Below, piece by piece: positions 60,593 through 64,000 of a stretch of 64,000 nucleotides of DNA; positions within the stretch are counted from its first letter, which is position 1; each line of letters opens with the position of its first letter. The notes below the pieces were generated by a model. The model saw only the letters and a program-made list of their open reading frames with translations. It was not told the DNA's origin and did no database searches. Origin of the DNA: Phaeocystidibacter sp965659725 (GTDB taxonomy: Bacteria; Bacteroidota; Bacteroidia; Flavobacteriales; Schleiferiaceae); assembly GCA_965659725.1 (NCBI GenBank), contig CBFHXG010000006.1, positions 28,386-92,385 on the forward strand, in the 5' to 3' direction. The translations under genes and the position numbers were made by a program.

Positions 60593-61750
60593 ATGCTCCC
60601 CTACCCTGAGTCTGAGTTCAAAGCATTCTTCGAGCTACATCAGCACGATGATCCAACGGCACTTATCCTTTCCGCCAAGGGAGACAAGAAAACGATCGGG
60701 ATGGTGGAACAGCTGCGTTCTCGGAATAAGATCCGCAAGAAGCTACCGGAATGGTTCGCGAGATACGATCTCCATTTGCCCCCTGAAGATAATCTCTCCC
60801 AAAGCAGCAGCTCCATAACGGCAGCGTTCAAATCACGATACGTTGAAGGTAGCCTACTCGATCTAACCTTGGGCTCCGGGATCGATATGTGGAAGATGAG
60901 CAAGAAGACATCGTCGTGTGCAGGTGTTGAACCGAATGAAGACCTGGCCGCTCGTACCGCACACAATTTTAAGCAATTAGACGTAGAATGTCCTATCTAC
61001 ATCACCACAGCCGAAGCGTTCCTCGCCGAGAATCAAGACTCCTACGGAACCATCTATATCGATCCGTCACGAAGAACTGAAGATGGCAAGAAAACGGTGG
61101 CATTACATCGAATGGTACCGGACATCGGAGCGATTTGGACCAACCTTCTCCAGTCATGCAACCGACTGATCGTCAAGCTATCTCCACTGTTCGACCTTAC
61201 CGCCATTCAAAACGAATTGAAAGACGTTGTTCAGATCGATGTGGTGTCCGTGAATGGAGAGGTAAAGGAGATCCTGGTGATCGCTGAGAAGGACAATGAT
61301 CGGGATTGCCTTATTCAGTGCGTGGAATTAGAGCAAGATGGTGAGTCCTTGATTTACTCGACGTCATCCCCTATTAACATTCGAACTGACACATCTGAAT
61401 GGAAGGCCTACTTGTATGACCCGTCAAGTGGACTGATAAAATCCAACCTCGATGGAGCTTGGGCCTTTGAAAACGGGCTTACACAACCGATAAAGGATGT
61501 GCGGCTCTACACGAGCGATCGACATTTGCCGTCCTTCCCCGGTAGGATCTTCGCGATCAAAGAAGTATCGAAACCGTATAAAATTTCGAAACTCCCTCAA
61601 CGTTTGAGCATTGTATCGCGTTCTAATTATGAAAGATCCGAACAGATCCGAAAGAAACTAAAGGTGGGAGAAAGCGAAATTGATTTCCTCTTTGCCGCTG
61701 GAAAATCGAAAAAAGAACGCGTATTCATTTACGCGATGAAAGTCAGCTGA
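60593..61750 (+). CDS. Class I SAM-dependent methyltransferase with THUMP-like domain
   Basis: Protein of 385 residues of the RNA-methyltransferase-like group with a C-terminal THUMP-like domain. The methyltransferase core shows LLDLTLGSGIDMWKMSK near 88-104 in place of the canonical DxGxGxG, the acidic GVEPNEDLAART, and YIDPSRRTEDGKK near 155. The N-terminal helices (EQLRSRNKIRKKLPEW) and the C-terminal KEVSKPYKISKLPQRLSIVSR are conserved in the Bacteroidota family. The target, probably RNA, is unknown. It is the last gene of a three-gene run. Confidence 0.88.
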   Translation: MLPYPESEFKAFFELHQHDDPTALILSAKGDKKTIGMVEQLRSRNKIRKKLPEWFARYDLHLPPEDNLSQSSSSITAAFKSRYVEGSLLDLTLGSGIDMWKMSKKTSSCAGVEPNEDLAARTAHNFKQLDVECPIYITTAEAFLAENQDSYGTIYIDPSRRTEDGKKTVALHRMVPDIGAIWTNLLQSCNRLIVKLSPLFDLTAIQNELKDVVQIDVVSVNGEVKEILVIAEKDNDRDCLIQCVELEQDGESLIYSTSSPINIRTDTSEWKAYLYDPSSGLIKSNLDGAWAFENGLTQPIKDVRLYTSDRHLPSFPGRIFAIKEVSKPYKISKLPQRLSIVSRSNYERSEQIRKKLKVGESEIDFLFAAGKSKKERVFIYAMKVS

Positions 61751-61807
61751 AACAAACGGAGATGGCACGATGGTTGTCTAATTGGCAACGAAATGATGAA
61801 CTCATCG

Positions 61808-61815
61808 TATCTTAG
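61808..61815 (+). promoter_or_regulatory. Probable -7 box five nt before the last gene
   Basis: TATCTTAG has one mismatch to TAnnTTTG and the same TTAG end as the box before crtD. Five nt separate it from the ATG at 61821. Confidence 0.35.
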
Positions 61816-61820
61816 ATAAT

Positions 61821-64000
61821 ATGCTCAAACACATACTCACTACGCTTCTCTTTACAGCGACGTTCTTTGCTACCGCGCAGGTTCAGCAAGATCGATTGAG
61901 TGAGCACGCCATTTTCGAACCAAACCTCGGCCAGTGGAATGGCCCCTTCGAGTATAAGTTAGCTCTTCGCTCCGGAGCACTCTTCTTCGAGAATGGAGGT
62001 TATTCCGTTCGAGTGTTGAACCCAGAACAGTTTGAGCACGGTCATGAGCATAGTAACGACGACCACCACGAGCATGAGTCGCAAGTTCCATTCGACAGAA
62101 TTCAGCAGATCGCCTATAGGGTCAAATATCTGGGCTCGAACGATCAAGCTGAGAAACAGCCGGCCTACAAGGCTCCCTACCACAGGAATTATTTTGTAGG
62201 TGACGACCAAAGCAAGTGGAAATCAGAGGTTCCGATGTTCGGTGCGTTGACCTATCAAGACTTCTACTCGAATATCGATCTTCTTTACTTTTCTCAAGAC
62301 GACCATTTCAAGTACGACTTCATTGTAAAGCCTGGCGGCGATCCTTCTCAGATCAAATGGTCCGTTGAAGGAACCGAAATGGAGCTTATCAACAATCGTC
62401 TGCATTACAAAGCGCCATTCGGAGATATCGTAGAATGGCAACCCGAGGCGTATCAAGATATCAACGGAACTCGAGTCTATGTAGATATCAAATTTGAACT
62501 CGAGAATGGCATAGCTTCTTTTGATGTGGGTCAATACGATCCTAATCACAAGTTGATCATCGATCCCGTCGTTGTGTTTGCCACGTTCTCTGGCTCAACA
62601 ATGGATAACTGGGGCTTTTCTGCAACCTACGACCTCAACGGTGGCCTGTATGGCGCTGGCATTACCTTTGGCGTTGGTTATCCTACTACAACAGGCGTTT
62701 TTGATCCAACGTTTAACAATGGACCAAGTCCAAATGAAACATACATCGACGCTACGATCTCCAAGTATTCGCCAGATGGGAAATCGCTGATCTATGCCAC
62801 CTATTTGGGCGGTTCCGAGTGTGATCAACCTCACTCCATGATCGTGAATAGTCAAGGGCAATTAGTGGTTTACGGCGTTACTGGATCACCCAATTTTCCT
62901 ACTACTGCCAACTCTCCGTATCCAAACTTCAGCGGAGGACCTGTCACCTATCCTTTCAGCGGCAATTCAGCGGCAAATTACTTCTACCGATTCCCACTGG
63001 GCACGGATGCTTATGTTGCCGTGCTTTCTCAAAATGGCTCGAATCTCGTAGGAAGCACGTACCTCGGCGGGACTGGAAGGGAAGCTATCAATACGGCCAT
63101 TCAGCGCAATTATGGCGATGGCAGTAGAGGTGAAGTTGTAGTAGACGATCAGAACAATATCTACATTGCTACCACCACCTTTAGTTCCGATTATCCACTC
63201 GTGAACTCGAACGTAGGTGGTAATTCCGGAAACTGTGACGCAGCACTGACCAAATTGAATCCCAACGCTTCCAGTGTTATCTGGAGCACCATGTACGGTG
63301 GCAATGGATCCGATCAAGGCTATGGAGTCAAAGTATCCGATAACGGTTTCGTTTTTCTCGTTGGTGGTACCAATAGCCAATCACTGCCGGCTACTCAAAA
63401 CGGTTTTGGTTCGTCTTATAACAACAATATCGATGGTTATGTGGCTCGATTTGACGCCGCAGGCAGCCTGACCTCAGCCACCTACCTTGGCACAGGATCA
63501 TATGATCAGGCCTTCTTGATCGACACCGACAAGAACAATGCGGTGTACGTGTTTGGGCAAACGTTGGGTAATTATCCAAAGACCCCAGGTGTGTGGAGCT
63601 CCGGAGCAACGCGGCAATTCATCCACAAGATGTCGAATGATCTAAGTCAGAGTGTTTTCTCCACAGCATTTGGCAGGGGTTCAGGAAGTGCCATGAGTTT
63701 GGTTCCCACTGCATTCAACGTTGATGAGTGCCTGAATATCCTATTGAGCGGTTGGGGAGGGAACGTAAACCAAGGTGGTAACTACACAGGCGGTAACACA
63801 AATAACCTTCCTATAACAAGCGATGCCGTTCAAACCAACACCGATGGAAGCGATTTCTATTTCATGTCGCTGGCCGCGAATGCCACCACCCTCACCTACG
63901 CCACATATTTCGGTGGCTCTGTGAGTGAGCACGTAGATGGTGGTACTAGTCGGTTTAGTCCAGATGGACAGATCTATCAGGCAGTGTGTGCGGGTTGTGG
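61821..64000 (+). CDS. Secreted DUF7948/SBBP-repeat T9SS-type protein, 3' end outside window
   Basis: Open frame of 726 codons that continues beyond the window end. A signal peptide (LTTLLFTATFFATA) is followed by the N-terminal domain of the Bacteroidota DUF7948 group (FEPNLGQWNGPFEYKL, YFVGDDQSKWKSEVPMFGAL, YSNIDLLYFSQDDHFKYDF). Then come SBBP-type propeller repeats beginning with FATFSGSTMDNWGFSATYD and IYATYLGGSECDQPHSMIV. These proteins usually end in gliding-motility or PKD and T9SS sorting domains and are surface or secreted adhesins. The C-terminal domain cannot be seen here. Confidence 0.88.
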   Translation, partial: MLKHILTTLLFTATFFATAQVQQDRLSEHAIFEPNLGQWNGPFEYKLALRSGALFFENGGYSVRVLNPEQFEHGHEHSNDDHHEHESQVPFDRIQQIAYRVKYLGSNDQAEKQPAYKAPYHRNYFVGDDQSKWKSEVPMFGALTYQDFYSNIDLLYFSQDDHFKYDFIVKPGGDPSQIKWSVEGTEMELINNRLHYKAPFGDIVEWQPEAYQDINGTRVYVDIKFELENGIASFDVGQYDPNHKLIIDPVVVFATFSGSTMDNWGFSATYDLNGGLYGAGITFGVGYPTTTGVFDPTFNNGPSPNETYIDATISKYSPDGKSLIYATYLGGSECDQPHSMIVNSQGQLVVYGVTGSPNFPTTANSPYPNFSGGPVTYPFSGNSAANYFYRFPLGTDAYVAVLSQNGSNLVGSTYLGGTGREAINTAIQRNYGDGSRGEVVVDDQNNIYIATTTFSSDYPLVNSNVGGNSGNCDAALTKLNPNASSVIWSTMYGGNGSDQGYGVKVSDNGFVFLVGGTNSQSLPATQNGFGSSYNNNIDGYVARFDAAGSLTSATYLGTGSYDQAFLIDTDKNNAVYVFGQTLGNYPKTPGVWSSGATRQFIHKMSNDLSQSVFSTAFGRGSGSAMSLVPTAFNVDECLNILLSGWGGNVNQGGNYTGGNTNNLPITSDAVQTNTDGSDFYFMSLAANATTLTYATYFGGSVSEHVDGGTSRFSPDGQIYQAVCAGC

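Noticed and set aside
1..64000. tRNA, rRNA, riboswitch, prophage, IS element or CRISPR
   Set aside because: I looked for typical tRNA arms, transposase and integrase motifs and regularly spaced repeats and saw none. A covariance-model search could still find small RNAs.

Overview
The window comes from the chromosome of a Bacteroidota bacterium, most likely a marine or aquatic member of the Flavobacteriales near the Cryomorphaceae/Schleiferiaceae. That placement is an inference from gene content: type IX secretion (T9SS) surface proteins, DUF4294, BshC (bacillithiol), a CrtYcd-type lycopene cyclase with CrtZ, CruF and CrtD, NDH-2, many TAnnTTTG promoter boxes and A-rich leaders instead of strong Shine-Dalgarno sites. 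I see no rRNA, tRNA, CRISPR array, phage or transposase gene. Coding density is high, with many 4-30 bp gene overlaps. Only two gaps exceed 300 bp, and both hold a copy of the same 180-bp inverted-repeat-bounded element.

Layout. 0-7 kb: a small alpha/beta-barrel-like protein, the ABC-F factor EttA, exported proteins, then an operon of zinc ribbon, DinB-fold, NDH-2 and NRDE proteins. 7-10 kb: a secreted-protein/PadR/PspC operon behind an array of four GTAC-centred palindromes. 10-12 kb: carotenoid genes cruF and crtD. 12.5-15 kb: TerC and a small phosphorelay (Hpt, LytTR regulator, CheY-like protein). 15-21 kb: a lipoprotein DPP III peptidase, an SRPBCC protein, then pepD, a secreted peroxiredoxin, crtZ and crtYcd. 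21-23 kb: an SPFH lipoprotein, OsmC and a small orphan. 22.7-23.5 kb: repeat element A. 23.5-36 kb: a VWA/MoxR-type ATPase pair, PBP1C with an alpha-2-macroglobulin, a LysM/periplasmic-binding protein and guaA. 37.7-42.5 kb: a DOPA-dioxygenase-like protein, a lipoprotein KatG, repeat element B and a pentapeptide-repeat protein. 42.5-51 kb: a sodium symporter, a PLP decarboxylase beside a cysteine dioxygenase (probable hypotaurine route), Pol IV, a response-regulator remnant, a subclass B1 metallo-beta-lactamase, a methyltransferase, TauE/SafE and BshC. 51-64 kb: DUF4294, AccC, a frameshifted giant T9SS protein, DUF4159, AI-2E, a THUMP-like methyltransferase and the start of another secreted T9SS-type protein.

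How the genes work together. Oxidative-stress and thiol functions recur: KatG, OsmC, secreted Bcp-type peroxiredoxin, bacillithiol synthesis, carotenoids, cysteine dioxygenase. The envelope is the second theme: PBP1C/alpha-2-macroglobulin, LysM protein, PspC, lipoproteins, T9SS cargo.

The strongest leads are the paired 180-bp element in divergent intergenic regions, seven genes whose -7 promoter box sits only 4-6 nt before the start codon (likely leaderless mRNAs), the GTAC operator array, the B1 beta-lactamase preceded by a truncated receiver domain, the lipoprotein KatG, and a one-base frameshift in a 5.2-kb adhesin-like gene.
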